Notes: a model not told the origin generated them from the letters alone. Shown: positions 43,801 to 52,161, numbered from the stretch's first letter. The stretch is DNA of 64,000 nucleotides from Chitinophagaceae bacterium (GCA_004028765.1 SAIX01000065.1:1-64000); one strand, 5' to 3'. A program made the numbers and translations.

Positions 43801-44248
43801 CAATGGGTTTGATCAGTCGGATATCGCCCTGCTGGAGAAAGAGGGAAAATTCAATTTATTGATTGATAACGAGGAACTTACCATTGGTTTGTCTGATGTA
43901 GAGATCATTGCCGAAGATATCCCCGGCTGGAGTGTGGCAAGCAAGGGTAGCCTGACCGTGGCTTTGGATATCACCCTTACCGACGAACTCCGCCAGGAAG
44001 GTGATGCACGCGAGTTTGTGAACCGGGTCCAAAATATCAGAAAAGAAAGCGGTTTTGAACTCACAGACCGTATATTCGTGACCGTTCTTGAGGCCCAAAG
44101 CCTTAAGCCGTCCATAATTAAATATAACGACTATATTTGCCGCGAAATTTTGGCAGATACCATTGAATGGGCCACTGAAATAGCCGGTGGCACTGAAATT
44201 GAGATCAATGATGTGCTGTTAAAAGTGGCAGTTAATAAAAAAGGATAA
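40859..44248 (+). CDS. ileS: isoleucyl-tRNA synthetase with a small repeat-derived insertion
   Basis: Charges tRNA-Ile. The 1129-residue class I synthetase has the HIGH-type motif GMPGIHH (residues 54-60), KMSKR with Lys676, a CP1 editing domain starting at VFFMAWTTTPWTLPSNL, and a C-terminal anticodon-binding region. It belongs to the longer IleS type without the N-terminal zinc finger arrangement of E. coli. Residues about 230-244 (TPSPRSGEGRGEGNG), just before the editing domain, come from a palindromic DNA element inserted in frame. A TACCTTCG -7-like element is at 40792-40799. The DksA-like gene begins 6 bp after the stop. Confidence 0.96.
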   Translation: MSAKYAEFSGLNLPAIEQEILAKWNEGQAFEKSVSLREGKTPFVFYEGPPSANGMPGIHHVISRTLKDMVCRYKTMQGFQVKRKGGWDTHGLPIELGVEKELGITKEDIGKKISVEEYNQKCREAVLRFKGKWDELTTKMGYWVDLNDPYITYENNYIESLWWLLSELYKKGYLYESVSIQPYSPAAGTGLSSHELNQPGTYKDVKDTSAVAMFKAVRNEQSEFLFKEITPSPRSGEGRGEGNGEVFFMAWTTTPWTLPSNLGLTVGPEIEYVLVKTFNPYTHLPVHVVLAKALLGKYFKPEGENGDFEGYNEKAKILPWQVLTSCKGSALENCEYEQLLPYEANSLEKILETTPGAKPFRVILGDFVTTEDGTGIVHTAPAFGADDYRVGKKYNIGILTMVDRQGKFVEGLGEFSNRYVKNYKDEKEYVDVNVDISVKLKKENRAFKVEKYEHSYPHCWRTDKPILYYPLDAWFIKTTAVKDRMVELNKTINWKPRSTGEGRFGNWLENMVDWNLSRSRYWGTPLPVWRTEDGSEEICIGSIAELNEGIRKANEVLGGGVNKNYLHEGILDLHKPYVDDIVLVSASGKPMKRVPDLIDVWFDSGAMPYAQWHYPFENKELIDKGQAFPADFIAEGVDQTRGWFYTLHALGVMLFDSVAYKAVVSNGLVLDKDGNKMSKRLGNVVNPFETIEKFGADATRWYLITNASPWDNLKFDIAGIQEVQRKFFGTLYNTYQFFALYANVDGFAFEQAPVPLAERPEIDRWILSSLNTLVKNVTRFMDDYEPTLAGRAIEEFLDEHLSNWYVRLCRRRFWKGEYEQDKISAYQTLYECLETIVRLMAPISPFFSDAVFRNLNAVTGRFEVGSVHHADFPVVNEAAIDASLEERMQLAQDVCSLVLSLRKKVNIKVRQPLQKLMIPVLDAGMKTQLERIEDLIKAEVNVKEMEYITETEGVISKKVKPNFKALGNRMGAKMKAVTAAINGFDQSDIALLEKEGKFNLLIDNEELTIGLSDVEIIAEDIPGWSVASKGSLTVALDITLTDELRQEGDAREFVNRVQNIRKESGFELTDRIFVTVLEAQSLKPSIIKYNDYICREILADTIEWATEIAGGTEIEINDVLLKVAVNKKG
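41549..41583. repeat. ileS: REP-like palindromic element inside ileS
   Basis: CCCTCTCCAC (41549-41558) and GTGGAGAGGG (41562-41571) form a perfect 10-bp stem with a 3-nt loop, followed by a CCGGGGTGAGGG tail. GC content and codon choice differ from the flanking ileS sequence. It is unrelated to the heptad repeats. Confidence 0.75.
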
Positions 44249-44254
44249 CATTGT

Positions 44255-45199
44255 ATGCCAACTAAGAAACCTGCTCCCAAAAAGGGCGCTCCGGCAAAAA
44301 AAACGGCTAAGCCAGCTCCCAAAAAAGCGGCACCAGCCAAGAAGGTTGTAAAGCCTGCGGCAAAACCGGCAAAAAAAGCTGTGCCTGCTAAAAAGGTAGT
44401 GGCAAAGTCGGCTCCAAAAAAAGCGGCCCCTGCAAAAAAAGCAGCAAAACCTGCTCCCAAGCCGGCCCCGAAAAAAGTAGTGGCAAAACCGGCTCCTAAA
44501 AAAGCTGCCCCTGTAAAAGCGGTAAAGCCCGCCCCTAAGCCGGCGCCGAAACCCGTTGCCAAACCGGCTGTAAAAGCGGCACCTGCCAAAGCGGCCGCCC
44601 CTGCGCCTGCGCCCAAACCCGCACCTGTGCATGTGAAACCTGAAGTTAAACCGGCTCCGGCCCCCTATGTTAGACCCGTGAAGAAACAACCCGAACCCAT
44701 TAAAGAAGTAAAAGTTCCCAAGATCAATACCAAAACCAGCGTTCCTTACCAGCCCGGGTATACCCAGTTGGAAAAAAGGGCCGATGCCGCCCGTACGAAC
44801 GGCGATCCGCTTGTTCGTTACAGCGATGCTGAACTGGCTGAATTCCGTGAGCTAATCGGCCGCAAGCTGGAAGCCGCTAAAAAAGAACTGGCTTACCTGC
44901 AGGGGCTCATTACCCGTAAAGACGATATGGGTGGCGATAACGATGATGCCCGTTATATGACGATGGAAGATGGCAGTATGAGCATGGAAAGAGAGCAGCT
45001 AAGCCAGATGGCCAGCCGCCAGATCACTTATATCGACCATCTTGAAAAAGCGATGATGCGTATTGAAAGTAAAACATATGGCATCTGTCGAGTAACAGGA
45101 AAACTCATCGATAAAGCCCGCCTGCGCGCTGTGCCGCATGCAACGCTCAGCCTTGAAGCAAAACTGGGCCTTGTGAAACCTGCACCGGATCAGCAATAA
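44255..45199 (+). CDS. histone-H1-like tail fused to a TraR/DksA-like domain
   Basis: A 314-residue protein in two parts. Residues 1 to about 145 are a Lys/Ala/Pro repeat region (PAPKKAAPAKK-type units), like the nucleic-acid-binding tails of bacterial histone-H1-like proteins. Residues about 185-314 resemble Bacteroidota TraR/DksA proteins: a long coiled-coil (AELAEFRELIGRKLEAAKKEL), an acidic DDMGGDNDD tip region, then YGICRVTGKLIDKARLRAVPHATL. Only one of the four zinc-finger cysteines remains, so zinc binding is doubtful. Regulation of transcription or binding of chromosome or RNA is inferred. It follows ileS by 6 bp and ends at a terminator. Confidence 0.8.
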   Translation: MPTKKPAPKKGAPAKKTAKPAPKKAAPAKKVVKPAAKPAKKAVPAKKVVAKSAPKKAAPAKKAAKPAPKPAPKKVVAKPAPKKAAPVKAVKPAPKPAPKPVAKPAVKAAPAKAAAPAPAPKPAPVHVKPEVKPAPAPYVRPVKKQPEPIKEVKVPKINTKTSVPYQPGYTQLEKRADAARTNGDPLVRYSDAELAEFRELIGRKLEAAKKELAYLQGLITRKDDMGGDNDDARYMTMEDGSMSMEREQLSQMASRQITYIDHLEKAMMRIESKTYGICRVTGKLIDKARLRAVPHATLSLEAKLGLVKPAPDQQ

Positions 45200-45221
45200 A
45201 CTGGAAAATATCAATTAAAAT

Positions 45222-45249
45222 AAAAGCTGCAGGAATGCGGCTTTTTTTA
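45222..45249 (+). terminator. terminator after the DksA-like gene
   Basis: AAAAGCTGC (45222-45230) pairs with GCGGCTTTT (45237-45245), with one G-U pair, and is followed by more T residues. Confidence 0.75.
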
Positions 45250-45364
45250 TGCTTGTAGAACAGAGGAACAAAGAACGAAAAATTGAAATGGGAAACGCTC
45301 AATAAATCTACCGGTCCTTAAATCCGGTCAGCATTCATCTGTTCTTTTTTCTGCTGTTCGATAT

Positions 45365-47185
45365 TCACTTCACCTCCTGCATATCCACGAGTTTCCGGTA
45401 AATCCCATTTAAGGCGAGCAGGGTTTCGTGGTTACCACGTTCCACGATTTCTCCTTTTTGTAAAACAATGATCTCATCGGCATGACGGATGGTGGAAAGC
45501 CGGTGTGCAATTACAAGCGATGTGCGGTTCTGCATCATATTATTGATCGCATCCTGAACCAATCGCTCACTTTCGGTATCGAGCGAGGAAGTGGCTTCAT
45601 CAAGGATGAGTATGGGCGGGTTTTTTAATACAGCGCGGGCAATGGTGAGTCTTTGTCTTTCGCCGCCACTCAGTTTGCTGCCCCTGTCGCCGATATTCGA
45701 ATCAAAGCCGTCCTCTTTCTGCTCAATAAAATGCAATGCATTGGCCACCAGTGCTGCATGCCTGATCTGCTCTGATGTAGCATTCGAAACGCCGAGTGCG
45801 ATATTGTTGGCGATACTGTCATTGAATAGAATAGGTTCCTGTGTTACGATACCCATCAGTGCGCGAACAGATTGCAGCGAATAGTTGCGGATATTTACCC
45901 CATCGATCAGTAATTCTCCTTCACTAACATCATGAAACCGCGGTACGAGATCGGCGAGGGTACTTTTACCCGCGCCAGAGGATCCAACAAGTGCAATGGT
46001 TTTTCCTTTTTCAATTTTCAGGTTGATGTTTTTCAGGATCACTTTATCATCGTAGGAAAAAGAAACATTTCTGAATTCAATACATTCCCTGAATTCGGAT
46101 ATGGATGCAGCATCTGCAGGATCAGTAACGGTTACAGGGGCCTGCAAAATTTCTTCAATACGCTGGATCGCCGCACTGCCCCTTTGTGCATTATAGAATG
46201 CGGTGGATAATGATTTGGACGGGTTGATGATCTGTGTAAAGAAAACGATATACGTAATAAAACTTTCCGGTGTTAATCCCACTTCTTTACCCAATACCAG
46301 TTTACCGCCGAACCAAAGAATACAACTCAATACCAATACCCCGAGGAATTCGGAAAGCGGTGAAGCCAGGTCGCGGCGGAAATTCATCCGGTTGCGGATG
46401 TGGTTGAGGGTATGGTTTGTTGTAAAAAATTTACCACGCAATAGTTTCTCCGCATTAAATGCTTTGATCACCCGCAGACCACCCAGTGTTTCATCGAGTA
46501 TCGACATCAGTGTTCCCAATGTTTCCTGCGAAGCAGTGGATTGTTTTTTGAGAGAACGGCTTACACGGCCGATAATAAAACCTGTAAGTGGTAACAATAC
46601 GAGCAGGAATAAAGACAATGCCGGGCTGAGATACACCAATGATACCAGGATGATGAGAATATTCAGCGGGTCGCGGATCAGCCCTTCAAGCGTGCTCATC
46701 ACACTCCATTCCACTTCGTTTGCATCGTTGCTCATACGGCTGATGATATCGCCCTTACGCTGCTCGGTAAAGAAACCAATGGGCAGTTCAAGGATCTTTG
46801 AATAGAGATCGGACCTGAGTTTCGTCATCACATAATTCCGCATCGGTGCCAGTACCCGGAACGACAGATAAGTGAACAGGTTTTTAAAAAAAACGGAAAG
46901 GATAATGATCAGACAGATGGCGCCGAGTGCGTAAACTTCACCATGCAATACGATGAGTTGCCCGATATAATATTTCAGGTAATTCAGTACACTTTCAGCA
47001 GAAAAGGAAAGGACAGGTGCAGTTTGGAGGAATTTTTCTTTCCCGAAAAGCATCTGTAAAAATGGCGCCAGCATAGCCAGTGATACGAGCGAAAACAGGA
47101 TGGAAAGCAGGTTAAACAGCAGGTAAAGTGCGATGTTCCGCTTTTGTGACCGGAGATAAAAAAGGATACGCGCAAATCGCTTCAT
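45365..47185 (-). CDS. ABC transporter, fused permease-ATPase (MsbA/exporter type)
   Basis: A 606-residue half-transporter. The first about 330 residues contain six transmembrane helices (ABC type I exporter fold). The remainder is the nucleotide-binding domain: Walker A GSSGAGKST, signature LSGGERQRLTIARA, Walker B ILILDEATSSLD and the H-loop IAHRLSTI. A lipid A or lipid-linked flippase role as in MsbA is plausible but other substrates are possible. It is divergent from rbfA with a 61-bp gap. Confidence 0.88.
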   Translation of the reverse strand: MKRFARILFYLRSQKRNIALYLLFNLLSILFSLVSLAMLAPFLQMLFGKEKFLQTAPVLSFSAESVLNYLKYYIGQLIVLHGEVYALGAICLIIILSVFFKNLFTYLSFRVLAPMRNYVMTKLRSDLYSKILELPIGFFTEQRKGDIISRMSNDANEVEWSVMSTLEGLIRDPLNILIILVSLVYLSPALSLFLLVLLPLTGFIIGRVSRSLKKQSTASQETLGTLMSILDETLGGLRVIKAFNAEKLLRGKFFTTNHTLNHIRNRMNFRRDLASPLSEFLGVLVLSCILWFGGKLVLGKEVGLTPESFITYIVFFTQIINPSKSLSTAFYNAQRGSAAIQRIEEILQAPVTVTDPADAASISEFRECIEFRNVSFSYDDKVILKNINLKIEKGKTIALVGSSGAGKSTLADLVPRFHDVSEGELLIDGVNIRNYSLQSVRALMGIVTQEPILFNDSIANNIALGVSNATSEQIRHAALVANALHFIEQKEDGFDSNIGDRGSKLSGGERQRLTIARAVLKNPPILILDEATSSLDTESERLVQDAINNMMQNRTSLVIAHRLSTIRHADEIIVLQKGEIVERGNHETLLALNGIYRKLVDMQEVK

Positions 47186-47246
47186 AACTGGAAACCGTTA
47201 AAACGAGGCAAAGTAAGTAATTTTACCGCCAATCAAATGTTAGAAT

Positions 47247-47627
47247 ATGGAGGAAGGTAAGCGCCAGCGGCAGGTGGCAGGTGCCCTGCAGGAAGAACTG
47301 AATAATATATTCCGTCATCTCGGCCTGTCGATGCTGGATGGTGGAATGATCTCGATCTCGTCTGTGAAAGTAACCCCCGACCTGCTGGAAGCGAGGATCT
47401 ACCTGAGTCTTTTCCAGGTAAAAAATAGCAAAGCTGTGATGAAAACCATTGAATCGCGTGCCTGGGAAATCAAACGGGAACTGGCTGATAAAATGAAACA
47501 CCAGCTGCGCCGTATCCCGGTATTGCATTTTTACCTCGACGATACGCTGGATTATGTGTTCAGGATGGAAGAGATCTTTAAGCAGATTGATGAAAAAAAG
47601 CAAGACGGGGATAAGTCAGAAAATTAG
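47247..47627 (+). CDS. rbfA: 30S ribosome-binding factor A
   Basis: Assists late maturation of the small ribosomal subunit. The 126-residue KH-like protein starts EEGKRQRQVAGALQEELNNI and has the conserved SISSVKVTPDLLEARIYLSLF strand and RRIPVLHFYLDDTLDYVFRMEEI near the C-terminus. The stop TAG lies inside the first unit of an octad repeat. A LolC/E-type permease follows on the same strand. Confidence 0.92.
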   Translation: MEEGKRQRQVAGALQEELNNIFRHLGLSMLDGGMISISSVKVTPDLLEARIYLSLFQVKNSKAVMKTIESRAWEIKRELADKMKHQLRRIPVLHFYLDDTLDYVFRMEEIFKQIDEKKQDGDKSEN

Positions 47628-47777
47628 CGGATTTCGCATTGGCGGATTTGTATCATAACCTTAACGGTATCCGGTACAAATGTTTAACCGGTAATGCTTC
47701 GACCCGATCATTCAAACCCAAAATTCATTGATCCGTCAATCCGCAGATTCGAAATCCACAAATCCGCAAATCAAAAT
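47623..47777. repeat. octad repeat with two distant arms between rbfA and the permease
   Basis: The left arm at 47623-47653 has ATTAGCGG/ATTTGTAT-type units (one of 7 bp). The right arm at 47731-47777 has six ATCCGCAA-type units (one of 7 bp). GCGGATTTG/CAAATCCGC is shared by the arms. About 77 bp of non-repeat sequence separates them. Confidence 0.75.
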
Positions 47778-47788
47778 AATCTTTACGC

Positions 47789-49003
47789 ATGAACCTGTTG
47801 TTCGCATGGCGTTATTTCCGGTCGCGCAAATCCACGAATGCCATCAATGTGATCGCGTGGATCAGTATTACAGCGATTGCGGTAGGCAGTGCGGCACTCA
47901 TCATTGTGTTAAGTGTGTTCAATGGTTTTGAAGGATTGGTGAAAGGGTTGTATGCCGATTTCTATGCCGATATGCGCATCGTTCCTGCAACAGGAAAAAC
48001 GATTCATCTTTCTGCCGGTACCATCCATTCTCTCCGGGCAACAGAAGGCATAACCGGCATCAGTTTTACTGCAGAAGAAAAAGCAGTATTAAGCGGTGCT
48101 TTGCAAACTATCGTTACAGTAAAAGGTGTGGATGAACAGTACACATCCGTAACGAATATCAATACCCCGCAACATATCCCCAAGGGAAAATTCTCTCTCG
48201 GAACGGCTGCAGAACCTGAAATGGTTCTGGGTGCAGGTATCGAAAATGCCGCGGGAGTGGAAGTGGAAAAAAACCTTTATCCCGCCACTTTGTATATGCC
48301 GAACCGCAAAGCAGGTAAATTACTTTCTGAAGACGGGTTGAATTCTTTCAGCATCAAACCCTCTGGTGTTTTTCTGATACAACAGGATTTTGATAATAAA
48401 TATATTTTTACCAACCTTGGTTTTGTAAAATATATGCTCGATATGCAGCCGGATGAATTCAGTTCGGTGGAAATGAAGATCAACAGGCCTGCAGATGAAG
48501 TGAAAAAGAAGCTGCAGGCATTGCTTGGTACCTCTTATATTATTGAGACGAGGTATGAACAAAATAAAAGTTTGTATGGTGTGATGCAATTGGAAAAATG
48601 GGTGATCTATGGGATCCTGTCGCTGATCCTGGTTGTTGCGGCTTTTAATATGATCGGCGCATTAACCATGCTGGTCCTGGAAAAACAAAAAGACATTGCC
48701 GTATTAAAAGCAATGGGTGCAAATGAACAACTGGTGCAGAAAATTTTTCTTGGAGAGGGATTGCTGCTGGCAGGTATCGGGGCTACAGCCGGGATTTCTA
48801 TAGCACTCTTAACCTGCTGGATACAATTGCATTTCAAACCCGTTAAACTTGGCGGCAATACTTTTATCATCGATTATTACCCTGTAAAAATGCTGCCTGC
48901 GGATTTTCTGCTGGTGATCATCACCGTTACAATCATCGCTGTTGGTGCTGCATGGATCCCTTCGAGGAAAGCTGCGCAGCAATTATTCTCGTTGAAAAGC
49001 TGA
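47789..49003 (+). CDS. LolC/LolE-type ABC transporter permease (FtsX domain)
   Basis: A 404-residue inner-membrane permease, probably of a lipoprotein-releasing system. It has an N-terminal helix preceded by LLFAWRYFRSRKSTNAINVIAWISI, a typical LolC/E start. A periplasmic MacB-like domain follows (about residues 45-265), then three C-terminal helices with the FtsX segment (ALTMLVLEKQKDIAVLKAMGA). The ATPase partner (LolD) is not in the window. In Bacteroidota a single LolC/E-like protein commonly forms a homodimer, so no second permease is required. Confidence 0.87.
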   Translation: MNLLFAWRYFRSRKSTNAINVIAWISITAIAVGSAALIIVLSVFNGFEGLVKGLYADFYADMRIVPATGKTIHLSAGTIHSLRATEGITGISFTAEEKAVLSGALQTIVTVKGVDEQYTSVTNINTPQHIPKGKFSLGTAAEPEMVLGAGIENAAGVEVEKNLYPATLYMPNRKAGKLLSEDGLNSFSIKPSGVFLIQQDFDNKYIFTNLGFVKYMLDMQPDEFSSVEMKINRPADEVKKKLQALLGTSYIIETRYEQNKSLYGVMQLEKWVIYGILSLILVVAAFNMIGALTMLVLEKQKDIAVLKAMGANEQLVQKIFLGEGLLLAGIGATAGISIALLTCWIQLHFKPVKLGGNTFIIDYYPVKMLPADFLLVIITVTIIAVGAAWIPSRKAAQQLFSLKS

Positions 49004-49305
49004 GGGGAATTTAGCTTATTCAGTTTGGAGTTAGGAATTTGGAGTCAGAAATTAATAGTAAAGAATGCTACCAAATACTTTTCAAACTCTTTAACCTCTA
49101 AAAATATTTTAACCATCTCCGCGAAACTCTGCGGCCCCTGCGACTCTGCGGTAAAATTATCAATGATGGTTTGGGTACTGCGGAATATAATGGGGCGTAA
49201 ACAATGTAAAACTATTATAGTCTCTTTCCCTCCTGTCTTTCTCCTGCGAAAAAAAGAAAAACCCGCCACAAGTATGACGGGTTTCAACCTGGTTTACATT
49301 TCTTA
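49004..49305. other. 302-bp intergenic stretch with two kinds of repeat
   Basis: From 49025 five heptads related to TTGGAGT run to 49059. From about 49084 to 49160 a second type appears, with repeated CTCTGCGG/CTCCGCGA blocks and a TTTAACC edge. The transketolase terminator is at the right end. I see no reading frame with coding character. Confidence 0.6.
49246..49284 (-). terminator. terminator of the transketolase N-half gene
   Basis: On the minus strand AAACCCGTCA pairs with TGGCGGGTTT (one G-U pair), followed by a T-rich run with a single C. Confidence 0.82.
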
Positions 49306-50148
49306 TTAATAATCTCCTAACGTCTCTGGTAATTGTGCAAGCGCTTTGGCGAGTTGTTCATCATTTGGTGCGATGCCATGCCATTCATGGCTTCCTTCCA
49401 TAAAATCAACACCCTTACCCATCCCGGTCTTCATCAGGATACAGATCGGTTTTCCCTGTCCGGTCATTGATTTGGCTTTATCGAGCATCGCAACGGTATC
49501 ATCCATATCGTTGCCGTTCATTTCGAGAACGGTCCAGTTAAAGGCGTCAAATTTTGCAGGGAGATTATCAAGCCCCATTACTTTATTGGTAGGTCCGTCG
49601 ATCTGCTGGCCATTCCAGTCGATGGTAGCGATCAGGTTATCCACTTTATGGTGCGCTGCAAACATAATGGCTTCCCAGTTCTGGCCTTCATCCAGTTCCC
49701 CGTCGCCATGCAGGGAAAACACGAGATGCGGGTCGCCGTTTAATTTTTTGGTGAGGGCAGCGCCAATGGCAACACTCATTCCCTGTCCCAGTGATCCGCT
49801 TGCTACGCGAACACCGGGAAGATGCTCATGCGTGGTGGGATGCCCCTGTAGGCGTGAATTGATCTTGCGGAAAGTGGCGAGTTCTTTTACATCGAAATAA
49901 CCGGAACGGGCCAATGCGGAATAATAAACCGGCGAAATGTGTCCATTGGAAAGAAAGAAAAGGTCCTCTCCTTTTCCATCCATCGAAAAATCGCGGTTAT
50001 GTTTCATGATCTGGAAAAACAATGCGGCGAAATAATCGGCGCATCCGAGTGAACCGCCCGGGTGGCCGCTTTGCACGCCATGCACCATTCTTACGATATC
50101 GCGGCGCATTTGCGTGGCCACATCTTTCAGTTCCTGTATACTTGCCAT
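49306..50148 (-). CDS. transketolase, N-terminal (TPP-binding) subunit
   Basis: Half of a split transketolase of the non-oxidative pentose-phosphate pathway. The 280-residue protein has HPGGSLGCADYFAALFF, GSLGQGMSVAIGAAL and the thiamine-diphosphate motif HGDGELDEGQNWEAIMFA...IDWNGQQIDG. The ATG at 50148 is chosen; the frame is open to 50253 but gives no transketolase-like sequence. The partner C-terminal subunit, often encoded directly downstream, is absent: a terminator follows and then a convergent gene. It must be elsewhere in the genome. Confidence 0.92.
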   Translation of the reverse strand: MASIQELKDVATQMRRDIVRMVHGVQSGHPGGSLGCADYFAALFFQIMKHNRDFSMDGKGEDLFFLSNGHISPVYYSALARSGYFDVKELATFRKINSRLQGHPTTHEHLPGVRVASGSLGQGMSVAIGAALTKKLNGDPHLVFSLHGDGELDEGQNWEAIMFAAHHKVDNLIATIDWNGQQIDGPTNKVMGLDNLPAKFDAFNWTVLEMNGNDMDDTVAMLDKAKSMTGQGKPICILMKTGMGKGVDFMEGSHEWHGIAPNDEQLAKALAQLPETLGDY

Positions 50149-50297
50149 CTGTATCTGAATTATATGGGTGCGAAGATAGGCGGTAAAATGAAAAGCCGGA
50201 TAACAAGCCTGTTTTTTATCGGGAACCATCCCCGTATAACTCCAGCCCCCCAACTCCTAACTATTTATTATTTTCGCCCCACTTAAAACCAGAATGT

Positions 50298-50861
50298 ATG
50301 TCGGAAGAATTGTCCATGATCATCGAAGATGCGGAAGAAACCATGCGGAAGGCGATCAATCACCTCGAAGCGGAACTTACCAGGATCCGGGCCGGGAAGG
50401 CCAATCCCACTATGCTGGATGGCATTACGGTGGAATATTATGGATCACCCACACCCATCGCGCAGGTTGCCAATATCAGCGTGCTCGATGTTCGCACGAT
50501 CAGCATCCAGCCCTGGGAAAAAAATATGCTCGGGCCCATTGAAAAAGCCATCATGCAGGCCAATATCGGTATCACACCCCAGAACGACGGGAACCAGATA
50601 CGGCTTTTTCTGCCGCCGCTTACTGAAGAGAGAAGAAAGGAACTTGTGAAAAAATCAAGTGCTGAAGGGGAGCAGTCAAAAGTGGCGATCCGCAGTATCC
50701 GCCGTGATGCCATTGAACAGGTAAAGAAACTGCAGAAAGACGGCTTAAGCGAAGATGCGGCAAAAGACGGCGAAAGCAGTGTGCAGGAATTGACAGATAA
50801 ATATATTGCACTGGTAGACAAACATCTTTCTGTAAAAGAGAAAGAGATCATGACCGTATAA
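50298..50861 (+). CDS. frr: ribosome recycling factor
   Basis: Splits post-termination ribosomes together with EF-G. The 187-residue protein has the classical RRF features: ELTRIRAGKANPTMLDGI at the start of the helical domain, YYGSPTPIAQVANISVLDVRTISIQPWEK in the beta domain, and EERRKELVKKSSAEGEQSKVAIRSIRRDA. It is full length. A TATTTTCG -7-like element lies 21 nt before the ATG. Confidence 0.97.
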   Translation: MSEELSMIIEDAEETMRKAINHLEAELTRIRAGKANPTMLDGITVEYYGSPTPIAQVANISVLDVRTISIQPWEKNMLGPIEKAIMQANIGITPQNDGNQIRLFLPPLTEERRKELVKKSSAEGEQSKVAIRSIRRDAIEQVKKLQKDGLSEDAAKDGESSVQELTDKYIALVDKHLSVKEKEIMTV

Positions 50862-50921
50862 AATTATCTGCTGTTTGTAGTGAACGGGTATCGTTTTCAG
50901 GAAAAGGAAAAGATACCCGTT

Positions 50922-51287
50922 TTATTTGGCATCTTCTGTGATAAACTGTTGGAACCCGTATTTTTCAGATTTGTCGTTAAATGTTTTGATGATCGCTTCT
51001 TCCAACGAAATACCCAGCAAAGAAGCCAGCAGGTCGAGGTAGATGGCGATACCGCCGATCTCTTCCTGCAGCATTTCCTTCGTAATATCTTTTGCAGTAT
51101 AACTGCTGCCGCCATCGATGCCCCCCAGTTGTACCCGCTGCATTTTCTTGATCATGTTGCATAACTCGCCAACTTCGCCAGCCAAAGCAGTTGTCCAGTA
51201 ACTGAGGGGCTGGTTATCGTAAGTTTTAAAACCCCCGATGGCCCTTTGTGTATTCAATGAGCGGAATGCTGCAAGATCCAGTTTCAT
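50922..51287 (-). CDS. MazG-like nucleotide pyrophosphohydrolase family protein
   Basis: A 121-residue all-alpha protein with the metal-binding ExxE-type helices of the MazG/dUTPase-2 superfamily: AGEVGELCNMIKK and EEIGGIAIYLDLLASLLGI. The likely reaction is hydrolysis of a nucleoside triphosphate or related pyrophosphate; substrate unknown. The ATG at 51287 gives a normal N-terminus (MKLDLAAFRSLNTQ). It lies 7 bp after the DMT transporter stop, so the two are probably cotranscribed. Confidence 0.78.
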   Translation of the reverse strand: MKLDLAAFRSLNTQRAIGGFKTYDNQPLSYWTTALAGEVGELCNMIKKMQRVQLGGIDGGSSYTAKDITKEMLQEEIGGIAIYLDLLASLLGISLEEAIIKTFNDKSEKYGFQQFITEDAK

Positions 51288-51294
51288 GATTGCA

Positions 51295-52161
51295 TTATTT
51301 TTTGTTGACAAGATACACCCCGGCAAGAATGATGGCTAAGCAACCCATCTGCATCCAGGTTACAGTTTCACCGCCGATCACGCCCCATAATACCGCGATA
51401 AAAGGGATGCCATAGGTTACCATCGAAGCGAAAAGCGTTCCCGCCCGTTTTACCAGCATATAAAAGAGAATGGAAGCGATCGCTGTTCCGCCAACACCCA
51501 ATACAAATGAGGCGAGTGTTGAACGTATCACGGCTCCCTGTGTAAGCGGCAAGGCAAAATAGCCGGTAAAATATAGGATGATGATCGTGGGGATCACAAG
51601 AAAAACAAAAGCCACTGCAGCAATATTCAGTGAGCCGATACCGTGCATGTGCCTGCCCACCATATTTACATTGATGCCATAAAATACCGTAGCGAGTAAA
51701 ACAAACAGGGTATAGGTAAACTGTTCAAAACCAAAATTCCCTTTGGGTGAAATGAGCAGGCACAGACCTGCAAAACCAATCAATACCCCGATGATTTTTT
51801 GTGTACTGGCTTTGAGTTGAAAAAAAGAAATCCCGATCAATATGGTGAACAATGGCGTCAATGCGTTCAGGATACCTGCCAATGAACTGTCGATTTTTGT
51901 TTCGGCGATACAGAAAAGATAGGCAGGAAAAAAACTGCCCAACAACCCTGACAAGATCACCAGCAGCATTTTTTCTTTCGGGATGGCTTTTACCGCTTTA
52001 TAGGCAAAGGGGATCAGTACCAGTCCGGCGCTCAATATCCGGATAGAAGCAACATGATAGGGTGTAAGTGTTTTCATCCCTTCTTTCATCAGTATAAAAG
52101 AACTGCCCCAGATCAGGGAAAGAATGGAGAAAAGGCCCCAGTTAATGAGTTTGTTTTTCAA
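51295..52161 (-). CDS. EamA/DMT-superfamily transporter
   Basis: A 288-residue inner-membrane protein with ten predicted helices in two EamA repeats. The first begins LFSILSLIWGSSFILMKEGM; the second contains VLGVGGTAIASILFYMLVKRAG and ends with LGCLAIILAGVYLVNKK-type sequence. Drug/metabolite exporters of this group move amino acids or small metabolites; the substrate is not predictable. The gene for a MazG-like protein follows 7 bp downstream. Confidence 0.85.
   Translation of the reverse strand: MKNKLINWGLFSILSLIWGSSFILMKEGMKTLTPYHVASIRILSAGLVLIPFAYKAVKAIPKEKMLLVILSGLLGSFFPAYLFCIAETKIDSSLAGILNALTPLFTILIGISFFQLKASTQKIIGVLIGFAGLCLLISPKGNFGFEQFTYTLFVLLATVFYGINVNMVGRHMHGIGSLNIAAVAFVFLVIPTIIILYFTGYFALPLTQGAVIRSTLASFVLGVGGTAIASILFYMLVKRAGTLFASMVTYGIPFIAVLWGVIGGETVTWMQMGCLAIILAGVYLVNKK

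Noticed and set aside
44131-44616. Gly/Ala/Phe-rich minus-strand frames opposite the DksA-like gene
   Set aside because: They mirror the Lys/Ala/Pro repeats of the + strand gene, whose C-terminal half is a recognisable domain.
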